Source: Acidovorax sp. Leaf78 (GTDB lineage Bacteria > Pseudomonadota > Gammaproteobacteria > Burkholderiales > Burkholderiaceae_C). Taken from it: a stretch of 64,000 nucleotides of DNA. The position numbers and the translations under genes were made by a program. Of this stretch, positions 17,130 to 26,260 are shown piece after piece. The notes below the pieces were generated by a model. It saw nothing but the letters and a program-made list of their open reading frames with translations, was not told the DNA's origin and made no database searches. Where the stretch lies: contig NZ_LMLZ01000020.1 of assembly GCF_001422735.1 (NCBI RefSeq), positions 268,954 to 332,953 on the forward strand, read 5' to 3'. Position 1 is the stretch's first letter, and each line of letters opens with the position of its first letter.

Positions 17130-18484
17130 GCGGCACTCCTTTGCCACAGGGGCGACGGCGCCGGGGCTTCGGCCTGGTGTTGGGGCGGAGCGCTCTCCCA
17201 CGCGGTCATCGGCACCAGGCTGCTGCCGTCCCATTCGCAGGCCAGGTGCACCGCGTGCCCGCCGGTCGCGGCCAGCAGGGTCCACAGGTCGGCGTCGCCC
17301 ACGGCCAGGGGCAGCAGGTGCCCGTCGGCATGCAGGTACGGCTGGCCGTCGCGCAGCAACGGTACGGCGTGGTGCATCACCACCGGATGGCCGAACACCC
17401 AGGGGCTGGCGGCGATGCGGCGCGCCACGCCGTCCCATTCGTGCGCCGTGCCGGCATCGGGCCACTGCGGGGCGGCAGGGGGGCCTGCCTGGTCCACCAC
17501 CTGCGCGCGCAGGCCCGCCGTGCCGGGGAAGAAGGCCAGCGTGGCGCTGACACCCGTCCCGGCGAAGAAGGATTGCTCGAAACCCCGGCCGCCGAAGGCG
17601 TGGTCCCACAGCAGCGCCCGGCGCTGGCTGCGGGCTCCGTGCAGCCATACACGGCGTTCGGTGAGCTTGTCGTCGCGGTCCTGGGCCACCACGCCCAGCA
17701 CGGTCCAGTGGTCGTCCACGCGCTCGCCATGCTCCAGCACCTCGGCCTTGTCGTGCGGCCAGCCCAGCATGGCGCGCAGCTCGGCCTGCAGGGCCGGCGG
17801 CAGGCTGGCGCGGCGCTGCAGGGCTTCGCAGGCCAGCTGCATGAGGCCCAGGCGCGCCAGCGTGCGCTCGGGCCAGTCTTCGCCGTCACGGATGCCGGCG
17901 GCGGCTTCGCGGATGCGCACGCCCAGGCCCGGGGCCTGCGCATCCACCATGCGCGCGGCCATGGTCTGCCAGGTCTGCAGCACCTCGGCGTTCAGCGACC
18001 CGAGCCCGCGGCTCACCTGGTCGCACAGCCAGCGCTGCAGTTCCTGCGCGGCGGTTTCCATGCGCTGCCAGCGCTGGGCTTCGCGTTTGGCCTGCGCCTG
18101 TTCGTCCACGGGGGCGGCGGCCTTCTCGGCCTGGCGCACTTCCTTTTGCTGCGCCTTGTCGGCGCGCGAGCCGAGCCATTCGCTCACCCACGCGGGCGGC
18201 GGTGTGGCCTGGAAGAGTTGGGGGTTCTGCGCCTGGATCATGAGCAGCGCCAGCCCGTGCTTGCACGGAAACTTGCGGCTCGGGCAACTGCAGCGGAAGG
18301 CGGGGCCGTTCAGGTCCACCTGCGTCTGGTAGGGCTTGGAGCCACTGCCCTGGCATTCGCCCCAGACGGCTTTGTCGTCGGCGCCCAGCAGGGGCCATTT
18401 GGCGGGGGAGACCAGGCCTTTGGCGGCCTTGGCCGACGCGTCGTCGGGCGCCAGCGCCACCACGCCTTCCATCGTGAATGCCAT
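17126..18484 (-). CDS. SWIM zinc-finger protein, first gene of the cluster
   Basis: The protein is about 452 residues from the ATG at 18484 (MAFTMEGVVALAPDD). The SWIM motif CxCxnCxH is visible as FRCSCPSRKFPCKHGLAL around residue 62-77; SWIM fingers bind DNA or protein. The rest is a helical region rich in Glu/Arg/Gln (VRQAEKAAAPVDEQAQ) then a C-terminal beta-rich part (LAFFPGTAGLRAQVVDQ). The long frame upstream of 18484 lacks a sensible start and includes a Gly/Pro-rich leader. It overlaps DUF5691 by 4 bp. As the promoter-proximal gene it may carry the recognition function of the set; that is inference. Confidence 0.85.
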   Translation of the reverse strand: MAFTMEGVVALAPDDASAKAAKGLVSPAKWPLLGADDKAVWGECQGSGSKPYQTQVDLNGPAFRCSCPSRKFPCKHGLALLMIQAQNPQLFQATPPPAWVSEWLGSRADKAQQKEVRQAEKAAAPVDEQAQAKREAQRWQRMETAAQELQRWLCDQVSRGLGSLNAEVLQTWQTMAARMVDAQAPGLGVRIREAAAGIRDGEDWPERTLARLGLMQLACEALQRRASLPPALQAELRAMLGWPHDKAEVLEHGERVDDHWTVLGVVAQDRDDKLTERRVWLHGARSQRRALLWDHAFGGRGFEQSFFAGTGVSATLAFFPGTAGLRAQVVDQAGPPAAPQWPDAGTAHEWDGVARRIAASPWVFGHPVVMHHAVPLLRDGQPYLHADGHLLPLAVGDADLWTLLAATGGHAVHLACEWDGSSLVPMTAWESAPPQHQAEAPAPSPLWQRSAA

Positions 18485-18622
18485 ACGGATCCCGCGCCCC
18501 TCGCCCTGTTGGTTGTGTGAATCTGGTCCGGGCAGGATCATACGGGCGGCCTGCGGCCCATTCGGGGCCCGCGGCCCACCGTTGCAATGCGTAACGATTG
18601 GGGCGGCCATCGCTCCCCGCCC

Positions 18623-18662
18623 AAAAAGAAACCCCGCCAAGGCAGAGTGCCGTGGCGGGGTT
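18623..18662 (-). terminator. Rho-independent terminator after the semialdehyde dehydrogenase gene
   Basis: On the minus strand AACCCCGCCACGGCA pairs with TGCCTTGGCGGGGTT (one mismatch) around a short loop and is followed by TTTCTTTTTG. It starts about 60 bp past the end of the dehydrogenase coding region (18720) and insulates it from the SWIM cluster. Confidence 0.85.
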
Positions 18663-18719
18663 GCGGGGGGGGCAGGCAGCCGTACCCATGCAGGGTGCGG
18701 CTGGCGCGGTGCGGGCTGG

Positions 18720-20159
18720 TCAGGCCTGGGTGTAGGCCGTCTTCACGGTGGTGTAGAACTCCGCGGCGTAGCGGCCTTGCTCGCGCGGGCCGTAGCTGCT
18801 GCTCTTGCGGCCGCCGAACGGCACGTGGTAGTCCACGCCGGCCGTGGGCAGGTTCACCATCACCATGCCGGCCTGGGCGTGGCGCTTGAAGTGCGTGGCG
18901 TGCTTGAGGCTGGTGGTGGCGATGCCGCTGGCCAGGCCGAACTGCGTGTCGTTGGCCAGGGCCAGCGCTTCGTCGTAGTTCTTCACGCGCTGCACGCTCA
19001 CCACGGGGCCGAAGATTTCTTCGCGGTTGATGCGCATGCCGGGCGTGGTCTCGGTGAACAGGGCGGGGCGCAGGTAGAAGCCGGGCGCGCCGTCCGCGTT
19101 CTTCTCCAGGGCCTCGCCGCCGAAGGCGAGCTTGGCGCCTTCCTGCTGGCCGATGCCGATGTATTCCAGGTCCTGCGCCAGCTGGCGGTCGTCCACCACG
19201 GGGCCGATGTCGGTGCCGGCCTTGCGGGCGTCGTCCACCTTCAGGGTCTTCATCTTCTCGATCATGGCGGCCACGAAGCGGTCATGGATGCCTTCGGTCA
19301 CGATCACGCGGCTGCTGGCGGTGCAGCGCTGGCCGGTGGAGAAGAAGCCGCTGTTCACGGCAGCGCCCACGGCCACGGCCAGGTCGGCGTCGTCCAGCAC
19401 CACGAAGGGGTTCTTGCCGCCCATCTCCAGTTGCACCTTGGCGCCGCGCGGCACGCAGGCGGCGGCCACGCGCTGGCCCGTGCCCACCGATCCGGTGAAG
19501 CTCACCCCGGCGATGCGCTCGTCTTCGAGCAGCACCTGGCCCACGTCCGAGCCGCGGCCCATCACCAGGTTGAACACGCCGGCCGGCAGGCCTGCGCGGT
19601 GCAGGATGTCGGCCAGCGCCCAGGCGGAGCCGGGCACCACTTCGGCGGGCTTGAACACCACGCAGTTGCCGTAGGCCAGGGCCGGGGCGATCTTCCAGGC
19701 CGGGATAGCGATGGGGAAGTTCCACGGCGTGATGATGCCGATCACGCCCAGGGGTTCGCGCGTGATCTCGATGCCCACGCCGGGGCGCACCGAAGGCACC
19801 AGCTCGCCGCCAGGGCGCAGCGCCTCGCCGGCGAAGAACTTGAAGATGGCGGCCGCGCGGCCTACTTCGCCAATCGCTTCGGGCAGTGTCTTGCCTTCTT
19901 CGCGGGCCAGCAGGTCGCCGAGCTCGGCCTTGCGGGCGATGATCTCGTTGCCCACCGCGTCCAGGATGTCAAAGCGCTGCTGGGGCGTGGACAGGCTCCA
20001 TGCTGGGAAGGCCGCGTGGGCTGCCGACACGGCCTCCAGCGCCTGCTCGCGGCTGGCCACGGCGTAGTCGCCGATCACGTCGCGCGTGTCGGAGGGGTTG
20101 GTGTTGCGGTAGTTGCGGGCGCCTTCGGTCCAGGTGCCGCCAATCAGGTTTGCATGCAT
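18720..20159 (-). CDS. 2,5-dioxovalerate (alpha-ketoglutarate semialdehyde) dehydrogenase
   Basis: This 479-residue NAD(P)-dependent aldehyde dehydrogenase has catalytic Cys279 (STGQRCTASS), general base Glu245 (LEMGGKN) and Asn147 (TPWNFP). The sequence is of the KGSDH/succinate-semialdehyde-like class. With uronate dehydrogenase, a sugar-acid lactonase and a galactarate-type dehydratase next door, the best reaction is 2-oxoglutarate semialdehyde to 2-oxoglutarate, the last step of oxidative hexuronate breakdown. It is transcribed on its own, away from the other pathway genes, with a GntR-type inverted repeat about 155-175 bp upstream of its start and a terminator after it. Confidence 0.88.
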   Translation of the reverse strand: MHANLIGGTWTEGARNYRNTNPSDTRDVIGDYAVASREQALEAVSAAHAAFPAWSLSTPQQRFDILDAVGNEIIARKAELGDLLAREEGKTLPEAIGEVGRAAAIFKFFAGEALRPGGELVPSVRPGVGIEITREPLGVIGIITPWNFPIAIPAWKIAPALAYGNCVVFKPAEVVPGSAWALADILHRAGLPAGVFNLVMGRGSDVGQVLLEDERIAGVSFTGSVGTGQRVAAACVPRGAKVQLEMGGKNPFVVLDDADLAVAVGAAVNSGFFSTGQRCTASSRVIVTEGIHDRFVAAMIEKMKTLKVDDARKAGTDIGPVVDDRQLAQDLEYIGIGQQEGAKLAFGGEALEKNADGAPGFYLRPALFTETTPGMRINREEIFGPVVSVQRVKNYDEALALANDTQFGLASGIATTSLKHATHFKRHAQAGMVMVNLPTAGVDYHVPFGGRKSSSYGPREQGRYAAEFYTTVKTAYTQA

Positions 20160-20314
20160 GGCTGTGGTGGGAGTGAGTGAGGTGGATGGATGGGGGTCGA
20201 CAAGTCTTCAAGCCCTCAGGGCTGTGGACGTCGTGGCGCTGTGATACGGCGCCGTGCCGCAAGCGCCGTGGTGGTGCGGCGGCCCAAGGACGAAGCACCC
20301 AGGGAAAAGAATAT

Positions 20315-20334
20315 GTTGTATGTCATCGTACAAC
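20315..20334. promoter_or_regulatory. GntR/FadR-type operator upstream of the dehydrogenase gene
   Basis: GTTGTA and TACAAC arms are separated by 8 bp; the right half CGTACAAC is shared with the GTTGTACGACAAC palindrome at 21193. It lies between the dehydrogenase start (20159) and the end of the GntR gene (20405). Binding by the adjacent GntR protein is inferred. Confidence 0.6.
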
Positions 20335-20404
20335 AATGTGCACATACTTTTGCCAGGGTAACTACTTAGGCGCCGAGACTGTGGCCTGCCAGTGGCGGGG
20401 GCGT

Positions 20405-21133
20405 TCAGCTGGCCTCGGCCTGTGCGCGCCGGCGGCGTTCACGGCTGTTGGCCAGGTGGGTGCGCATGGCGGCGCGGGCGGCGTCCGGGTCCTGCGCCAC
20501 GATGGCGTCGTAGATGCTTTCGTGCTCGCCGTTCACGCGCCGCAGGTACTGGCTGCGCTCGTTGCTCACGCCGTCCACCGAGTCCAGGCGCGCGCGAGGA
20601 ATGATCATGCTGCCCAGCGTGCCCATGAGTTCCGCGAAGTGGCTGTTGTGCGTGGCGCGTGCGATCTCCAGGTGGAACTGGAAGTCCGACGCCACCGCGT
20701 CGCGCCCGGCCTCCACGGCGGCGGCCACCGCGTCCAGCGCTTCACGCATGGCCTTGAGGTTGGCGTCGGTGCGGCGCTGGGCGGCCAGGGCCGCCGCCTC
20801 GGTCTCCACGCCGATGCGCAGCTCCAGCACGGCGATCACGTCGCGCAGCGTGCTGAACTGGTCGGGCGTGATCTTGAAGCCGGGCGCCTGGCCCAGCCCC
20901 AGCACGAAGGTGCCGATACCGTGGCGCGTCTCCACCAGGCCCGAGGCCTGGAGCTTGGAAATCGCCTCGCGCACCACGGTGCGGCTCACGCTGAACTCCG
21001 TCATGATCGCGGCTTCGGTCGGCAGCTTGTCGCCCAGGGCCAGGCGGCCGTCGCGGATGCGGTCGCCCAGGGATTCGACCAGCTCCAGGGCCAGGGTGCG
21101 GGGCTTGCGGCGAAGCTCGGTAACGGTGTTCAT
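20405..21133 (-). CDS. GntR family (FadR/FCD) transcriptional regulator of uronate catabolism
   Basis: The protein has 242 residues. An N-terminal winged helix (about 10-78: LGDKLPTEAAIMTEFSVSR and VVREAISKLQASGLVETRHG) is joined to an FCD ligand domain (about 90-225), with candidate metal-binding residues D150 and H154 (DFQFHLEIARATHN) and a later His in RRVNGEHESIYDAI. FCD members bind carboxylic acids, so galactarate, glucarate or a pathway intermediate is the likely effector. It lies between the dehydrogenase and the divergent uronate dehydrogenase operon, with matching operators on both sides. Confidence 0.88.
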   Translation of the reverse strand: MNTVTELRRKPRTLALELVESLGDRIRDGRLALGDKLPTEAAIMTEFSVSRTVVREAISKLQASGLVETRHGIGTFVLGLGQAPGFKITPDQFSTLRDVIAVLELRIGVETEAAALAAQRRTDANLKAMREALDAVAAAVEAGRDAVASDFQFHLEIARATHNSHFAELMGTLGSMIIPRARLDSVDGVSNERSQYLRRVNGEHESIYDAIVAQDPDAARAAMRTHLANSRERRRRAQAEAS

Positions 21134-21192
21134 TTCTTGGTGTTATCCCTATGTGGCCTCGTGGGGCAGAAGCGGTACATTGCTCTTTCTTT

Positions 21193-21205
21193 GTTGTACG
21201 ACAAC
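21193..21205. promoter_or_regulatory. GntR/FadR-type operator in the GntR/uronate dehydrogenase intergenic region
   Basis: Perfect inverted repeat GTTGTACGACAAC (arms GTTGT/ACAAC, 3-bp centre), 60 bp upstream of both the GntR start (21133) and the uronate dehydrogenase start (21265). A further half site, GTTGTCACTGTAC, follows at about 21226. Autoregulation plus operon control by the GntR protein is the simplest reading. Confidence 0.7.
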
Positions 21206-21264
21206 TGATGACGTATAGCAAGAGTGTTGTCACTGTACCAAGAACCTCTGCCTTTGTAACCGCC

Positions 21265-22083
21265 ATGCCTTGCCATCCGACGCCGATCCGTTTTCAACGC
21301 TTGCTTCTGACGGGCGCCGCCGGGGGGCTGGGCAAAGAGCTGCGCACGCGGCTGTCGGCCTACTGCACCACGCTGCGCCTGTCGGACATCGCGGACCTGG
21401 GCGCAGAGGCCGAGGGCGAGGAAGTGCGCCCCGCTCGGCTGGAAGATGCCGGCGCCGTGCTCAGCCTGCTGCAAGGCGTGGACGCCGTGATCCACCTGGG
21501 CGGCGTGTCCACCGAACAGCCCTGGGACCTGATCCTGCAGGCCAACATCGTCGGCGCATACAACCTGTACGAAGCCGCGCGCAAGCAGGGCGTCAAGCGC
21601 GTGGTGTTCGCCAGCTCCAACCACGTCACCGGCTTCTATCGCCAGGACGAAGTCGTGGGCCTGGCAGACCCGGCCCGCCCGGACGGCCTGTACGGCCTGT
21701 CCAAGGCGTTTGGCGAAGACCTCTCGCGCTTTTATTTCGACCGCTACGGCATCGAGACCGTGTGCCTGCGCATCGGCTCCTCGTTCCCCGAGCCACGCAA
21801 CCGCCGCATGCTGGCCACCTGGATGAGCTACGACGACCTGGAGCGCCTGGTGGTCGCCAGCCTGACCGCGCCGGTCGTGGGCCACAGCACCATCTACGGC
21901 ATGGGCGACAACACCACCACCTGGTGGGACAACACCCTGGCGCGCCACATCGGCTACCGCCCGCAGGACAGCTCCGAGCCCTTCCGCGCCAAGGTCGAGG
22001 CGGCCGACCCCCACCCCGACCTGACCGACCCCGCCGTGATCTACCAGGGCGGCCCCTTCGTGCGCACCGGCCCTTTCGAATGA
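21265..22083 (+). CDS. udh: Uronate dehydrogenase
   Basis: This 272-residue short-chain/epimerase-fold enzyme has NAD-binding TGAAGGLG (16-23), the Ser-containing VVFASSNHVTGFY and catalytic Y143-x3-K147 (YGLSK). The SSNHVTGFY and GDNTTTWWDN segments are characteristic of uronate dehydrogenases, which oxidise D-galacturonate and D-glucuronate to aldarolactones with NAD+. The ATG at 21265 is chosen because the longer frame runs through the operator and promoter region. Its stop overlaps the next start by ATGA. Confidence 0.88.
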   Translation: MPCHPTPIRFQRLLLTGAAGGLGKELRTRLSAYCTTLRLSDIADLGAEAEGEEVRPARLEDAGAVLSLLQGVDAVIHLGGVSTEQPWDLILQANIVGAYNLYEAARKQGVKRVVFASSNHVTGFYRQDEVVGLADPARPDGLYGLSKAFGEDLSRFYFDRYGIETVCLRIGSSFPEPRNRRMLATWMSYDDLERLVVASLTAPVVGHSTIYGMGDNTTTWWDNTLARHIGYRPQDSSEPFRAKVEAADPHPDLTDPAVIYQGGPFVRTGPFE

Positions 22084-22988
22084 GCGCCCCGATGACGCCG
22101 TCCGTGGACCTGCTGCTGCCCGACCACCGCGACCAGGTGGGCGAAAGCCCGGTGTGGAGCGCTGCCGAGCAGGCGCTCTGGTGGGTGGACATCGAAGGCC
22201 GCCAGCTGCACCGCTGGACCTATGCGGACCAGCACCTGCAAAGCTGGGACACCGCCGAGCGCCCCGCCTGCATCGCGCTGCACGCAGCCGGCGGGCTGAT
22301 CGCCGGCATGGACACGGGCGTCTTTCACCTGCAGCCCCAGGTGGGGGGCACGCTGGCCGCCACGCTGCTGGCCGGCGTGGACCACCCCCAGCCCGGCATG
22401 CGCTTCAACGACGGCCGCTGCGACCGCCAGGGCCGCTTCTGGGCGGGCACCATGGTGCGCGACATGTCGCTGGCGCAGGCCGCGGGCAGCCTGTACCGCA
22501 TGGATGGAGAGCGCGGCCTGTCGGCACCGCAGGTGCAGGGCCTGGTCACGCAAAACGGCCTGGGCTTCAGCCGCGACGGCAAGACCATGTACCTGAGCGA
22601 CAGCCACCCGAGCGTGCAGCAGATCTGGCAGTTGCCATTGCACGACGATGGGTCGCTGGGCGAGCGCTCGCTGTTCGTCGACATGCGCGATCTGCCCGGC
22701 CGGCCCGACGGCGGCGCGGTGGATGCCGACGGCTGCTACTGGATCTGCGGCAACGACGCCGGCGTGGTGCACCGCTTCACGCCCGACGGCCGCCTGGACC
22801 GGTCCATCGCCGTGCCCACGAGCAAGCCCTCGATGTGCAGCTTCGGCGGCCCGGGGCTGGACGTGCTGTTCATCACCTCCATCCGCCCGGGGCAGCCCCA
22901 GGGCGACGACGTGGCGCTCGGCGGCGCCATCTTTGCCACCCGGCCCGGCGTGGCGGGGTTGCCGGAAACACCCTATCGGAGCGCCTGA
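22080..22988 (+). CDS. SMP-30/gluconolactonase family lactonase (aldarolactone hydrolase)
   Basis: This 302-residue six-bladed propeller of the regucalcin/SMP-30 family has metal ligands visible as GESPVW (Glu near 20), [28 protein letters not shown] and SDSHPS. The opening [20 protein letters not shown] is the family signature. Sitting 4 bp inside the end of uronate dehydrogenase, it should hydrolyse the galactaro- or glucarolactone that enzyme releases. The exact lactone ring form preferred cannot be read from sequence. Confidence 0.87.
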   Translation: MSAPMTPSVDLLLPDHRDQVGESPVWSAAEQALWWVDIEGRQLHRWTYADQHLQSWDTAERPACIALHAAGGLIAGMDTGVFHLQPQVGGTLAATLLAGVDHPQPGMRFNDGRCDRQGRFWAGTMVRDMSLAQAAGSLYRMDGERGLSAPQVQGLVTQNGLGFSRDGKTMYLSDSHPSVQQIWQLPLHDDGSLGERSLFVDMRDLPGRPDGGAVDADGCYWICGNDAGVVHRFTPDGRLDRSIAVPTSKPSMCSFGGPGLDVLFITSIRPGQPQGDDVALGGAIFATRPGVAGLPETPYRSA

Positions 22989-23046
22989 GGACAACAGGCC
23001 CCGGAACTCTCCCCCAATTCACAACATTTCAACCCAGGAGACAACC

Positions 23047-24024
23047 ATGAAAATCCCCCATCTGTTTGGCCGCGTCGCACTGGCTGCCAGCGTCCTGTTC
23101 GGCAGCCTGGCCGCGCAGGCCACGGAATTCCGCTCGTCGGACATCCACCCCGAGGACTACCCCACCGTGCTGGCCGTGCGCCACATGGGCGAGACGCTGT
23201 CCAAGGCCACGGGCGGCAAGCACAGCATCAAGGTGTATGCCAAAGGGTCGCTCGGCATCGAGAAGGACACCATCGAGCAGACCAAGCTGGGTGCGATCGC
23301 CATGACGCGCGTGAACGTCGCGCCCATGAACAACATCTGCCCCGCCACCATGGTGCCCACCATGCCCTTCCTGTTCCGCGACAAGGAACACATGCGCAAG
23401 GTGCTCGACGGCGCCATCGGCGACGAGATCCTGAAGGACTGCGAATCGCAAGGCTTCGTGGGCCTGGCGTTCTACGACTCCGGCGCCCGCTCGATCTACA
23501 CCGTCAAGAAGCCCATCAAGACCCTGGCCGACGTCAAGGGCCTGAAGGTGCGCGTGCAGCAGAGCGACCTGTGGGTGTCCCTGCTCGAAGCCATGGGTGC
23601 CAATGCCACCCCCATGCCCTTCGGCGAGGTCTACACCGCGCTCAAGACCGGCCTGGTGGACGCTGCCGAAAACAACTACCCCAGCTACGAAAGCTCGCGC
23701 CACTTCGAAGTGGCCAAGTACTTCAACAAGACCGAGCACTCGATGGCGCCCGAGATCCTGTTGTTCAGCAAGCGCGTGTGGGACACGCTGAGCGCCGACG
23801 AGCAAAAGGCCATCCGCGCTGCCGCCAAGGAATCGGTGGGCTTCATGCGCAAGATCTGGGACGAACGTGAAGAAAAGTCCCTGGCCACGGTGAAGGCCGG
23901 CGGCGCGCAGGTCGTGGAGATCGACAAGGTCGCGTTCAAGACCGCGATGAAGCCTGTGTACGACAAGTTCCTGAAGGACCCCAAGCTCCAGGACATGGTC
24001 AAGCGCATCGACGCGGTGCAATAA
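23047..24024 (+). CDS. dctP: TRAP transporter substrate-binding protein (DctP family)
   Basis: This 325-residue periplasmic protein has a signal peptide ([25 protein letters not shown], cut after AQA) and a good Shine-Dalgarno AGGAG 7 bp before the ATG. DctP-family hallmarks include [15 protein letters not shown], the Arg-containing [11 protein letters not shown] that binds the carboxylate, and [16 protein letters not shown]. With the uronate genes on both sides, the ligand is probably D-galacturonate or D-glucuronate or their aldarates; DctP proteins of relatives are known to bind hexuronates. Followed by the two TRAP membrane subunits. Confidence 0.9.
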   Translation: MKIPHLFGRVALAASVLFGSLAAQATEFRSSDIHPEDYPTVLAVRHMGETLSKATGGKHSIKVYAKGSLGIEKDTIEQTKLGAIAMTRVNVAPMNNICPATMVPTMPFLFRDKEHMRKVLDGAIGDEILKDCESQGFVGLAFYDSGARSIYTVKKPIKTLADVKGLKVRVQQSDLWVSLLEAMGANATPMPFGEVYTALKTGLVDAAENNYPSYESSRHFEVAKYFNKTEHSMAPEILLFSKRVWDTLSADEQKAIRAAAKESVGFMRKIWDEREEKSLATVKAGGAQVVEIDKVAFKTAMKPVYDKFLKDPKLQDMVKRIDAVQ

Positions 24025-24091
24025 GCCCACCAGACCGGCCGGCAGGGCGCCTTCTTCGGTCGCCCTGCCGGTCACTCCTTCCGTCTTCTGA

Positions 24092-24589
24092 ATGTCTCTT
24101 ATGTATACGCGTCTCTGCGCTTTCATCGCGCGCACCTGCCTTCAGCTGGGTGTCGGGGGGCTGGTGCTGCTGGTGTGCGCCGTGCTCTATCAGGTCGTCG
24201 GCCGCTACATCTTCAACAACACACCCACCTGGGCCGAAAGCAGCGCCGTGCTGCTGGTGCTGTACGTGACCATGCTGGGCATGGCCGTGGGGGTGCGTGA
24301 TGCCGGACACATCGGCCTCGAATCGTTCCTGGTGCTCGCGCCCGACTGGCTACGCCACAAACTCGAAATCGTGATCCACGTGCTGGTGCTGATCTTCGGC
24401 GTGGTCATGGCCTGGAACTGCGGCGTGCTGGCCGAGTCCGTGGCGCCCTACAAGATCCCTACGCTCGGCATCTCCGAAGCGTTCAAGTACGTTCCCCCCG
24501 CGCTCGCTGGTGTGCTGGTGGCGATGTTCTCGCTCGAGCACATCATCGCCCTGGTCCGCGGCACAGAGGTCGAGCCCGCCTGGCACTGA
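24092..24589 (+). CDS. dctQ: TRAP transporter small permease (DctQ family)
   Basis: This 165-residue, four-helix inner-membrane protein contains the DctQ pattern VVGRYIFNNTPTWAESSAVLLV, with GMAVGVRDAGHIGLE after the second helix. It forms the membrane complex with the large subunit at 24807 and receives substrate from the DctP protein upstream. The gap to the large subunit is filled by a dispersed repeat, unusual for a TRAP operon where Q and M normally nearly touch. Confidence 0.9.
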   Translation: MSLMYTRLCAFIARTCLQLGVGGLVLLVCAVLYQVVGRYIFNNTPTWAESSAVLLVLYVTMLGMAVGVRDAGHIGLESFLVLAPDWLRHKLEIVIHVLVLIFGVVMAWNCGVLAESVAPYKIPTLGISEAFKYVPPALAGVLVAMFSLEHIIALVRGTEVEPAWH

Positions 24590-24596
24590 GATGAAG

Positions 24597-24719
24597 CACA
24601 CCCCCCTGAGCGCTTTCAGCGCTTCCCCCCGCTCTCGCATGGCTGCGCCAAGCGGGCAGGGAGACGCAGCCCTCGCGGCGGGGCGGCCCTGGCTCGGCTG
24701 CCCTGGCCTGGGTAACGCC
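24597..24719 (+). repeat. Dispersed ~150-bp intergenic repeat, copy 2 (inside the TRAP operon)
   Basis: It starts CACACCCCCCTGAGCGCTTTCAGCGCTTCCCCCC with a strong AGCGCTTTCAGCGCT stem and ends GGCGGCCCTGGCTCGGCTGCCCTGGCCTGGG, matching the block order of the copies at 388 and 32262. It separates the DctQ stop from the DctM start. No gene is seen in the gap. Confidence 0.7.
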
Positions 24720-24806
24720 CGCCTCATGCGCAGCGACCCGGGGTCGATCGCAGCAATCCCTGCATACCGCCCAGCACCCTAACGTTCCTGTAAAGATTCC
24801 ACCATC

Positions 24807-26099
24807 ATGGCGTTGACCATTCTGTGCGTGACCTTCACGCTCCTGCTGCTGCTGGGCGTGCCCGTGGCCTTTTCCATCGGTTTGTCGTCACTGGCGACCA
24901 TCCTGTACGAAGGCCTGCCGCTGGCGGTGGGCTTCCAGCAGATGATTTCGGGCATGAACCCGTTCTCGTTCCTGGCGATTCCGTTCTTCATCTTTGCGGG
25001 CGAGATCATGATGTACGGCGGCATTGCCGACCGCATCGTGGTGTTCGCCAAGAGCGTGGCCGGCCATGTGCGCGGCGGGCTGGGCATGAGCAACGTGCTC
25101 GCCTGCACGCTGTTCGGCGGCGTCTCGGGCTCGCCCGTGGCCGACGTGTCTGCCATGGGCGCGGTGCTCATCCCGCAGATGAAGAAAGAGGGCTACCACG
25201 CCGACTACGCGGTCAACGTGACCACGCACGCCTCGCTGGTGGGCGCGCTCATGCCCACGTCGCACAACCTGATCATCTTCACGCTGGCTGCCGGCGGCAA
25301 GGTGAGCATTGCCGCGCTGATCCTGGCTGGCATCGTGCCTGCGCTGCTGCTGACCGTGTGCAACCTGCTAGCCGCCTACCTGGTGGCCGTCAAGCGCGGC
25401 TACCCATCGGGCACGTTCCCCGGCTGGGAGATCGTGTGGATCTCGTTCCGGGCGTCGGTCCCCGGGCTGGCGGTGGTGGTCATCATCATCGCGGGCATCT
25501 TGTCGGGGGCGTTCACGGCCACGGAGTCCGCCTCGGTGGCGGTGATCTGGGCGTTGCTGCTGTCGGTGTTCGTCTACAAGAAGCTCACCCGCGAGCAGTT
25601 CCTCAAGGCCGCCTCCAAGGCCGTCAAGACCACGGGCACCGTGCTGCTGCTGATCGGCATCTCGTCGATGTTCGGCTACCTCATCGGCCTGTACGGTGTG
25701 GCCGAGCTGACCGGCGAGGCCCTCAAGTCCATGAGCACGTCGCCATGGGTCATCTTCCTGTGCGTGAACATCATCCTGTTCATCCTGGGAACGTTCCTGG
25801 ACATGGCGGCCACCATCCTGATCTGTACGCCGATCTTCCTGCCCATCTGCCAGCAGTTCGGCATGAGCACCGAGCAGTTCGGCATCGTGATCCTCATCAA
25901 CTGCGCGCTGGGCCTGAACACCCCGCCGGTGGGGACCACGCAGTTCATCGGCTGCACCATCGGAGGCATCTCGGTGGGCGAGGTGATGCGAACCATCTGG
26001 CCGTTCTACAGCGCGCTCATCGTGGCGCTGATGCTGGTGACGTACGTGCCGCAATTCTCGATGTGGCTGCCGGACCTGGTCTTGAAGGGCGGTGGGTGA
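24807..26099 (+). CDS. dctM: TRAP transporter large permease (DctM family)
   Basis: This 430-residue protein has about 12 hydrophobic helices and is the ion-coupled transport subunit. Family landmarks are PFFIFAGEIMMYGGIADRIV, VSGSPVADVSAMGAVLIPQMKKEGY, the re-entrant GAFTATESASVAVIWALL, and the C-terminal NTPPVGTTQFIGCTIGG. Its start has only a weak upstream purine stretch, and the repeat immediately upstream may bring its own transcript ends or processing sites. Works with DctP and DctQ. Confidence 0.92.
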   Translation: MALTILCVTFTLLLLLGVPVAFSIGLSSLATILYEGLPLAVGFQQMISGMNPFSFLAIPFFIFAGEIMMYGGIADRIVVFAKSVAGHVRGGLGMSNVLACTLFGGVSGSPVADVSAMGAVLIPQMKKEGYHADYAVNVTTHASLVGALMPTSHNLIIFTLAAGGKVSIAALILAGIVPALLLTVCNLLAAYLVAVKRGYPSGTFPGWEIVWISFRASVPGLAVVVIIIAGILSGAFTATESASVAVIWALLLSVFVYKKLTREQFLKAASKAVKTTGTVLLLIGISSMFGYLIGLYGVAELTGEALKSMSTSPWVIFLCVNIILFILGTFLDMAATILICTPIFLPICQQFGMSTEQFGIVILINCALGLNTPPVGTTQFIGCTIGGISVGEVMRTIWPFYSALIVALMLVTYVPQFSMWLPDLVLKGGG

Positions 26100-26260
26100 A
26101 GCGGGGCGGGGCTGGCGACGAGTCGGCCCCTTGACAGCTTGTCCACCGGGTGTGAAGGCGAGTGAAGCGAGATGCATGTGCAAGGCGCGTGCGATGACTC
26201 TGGCGGCGGCATGGCGTATCTTTTTGTGCAAGCTGTGCAGCGCCAGCAAGAAGTAAAGAA

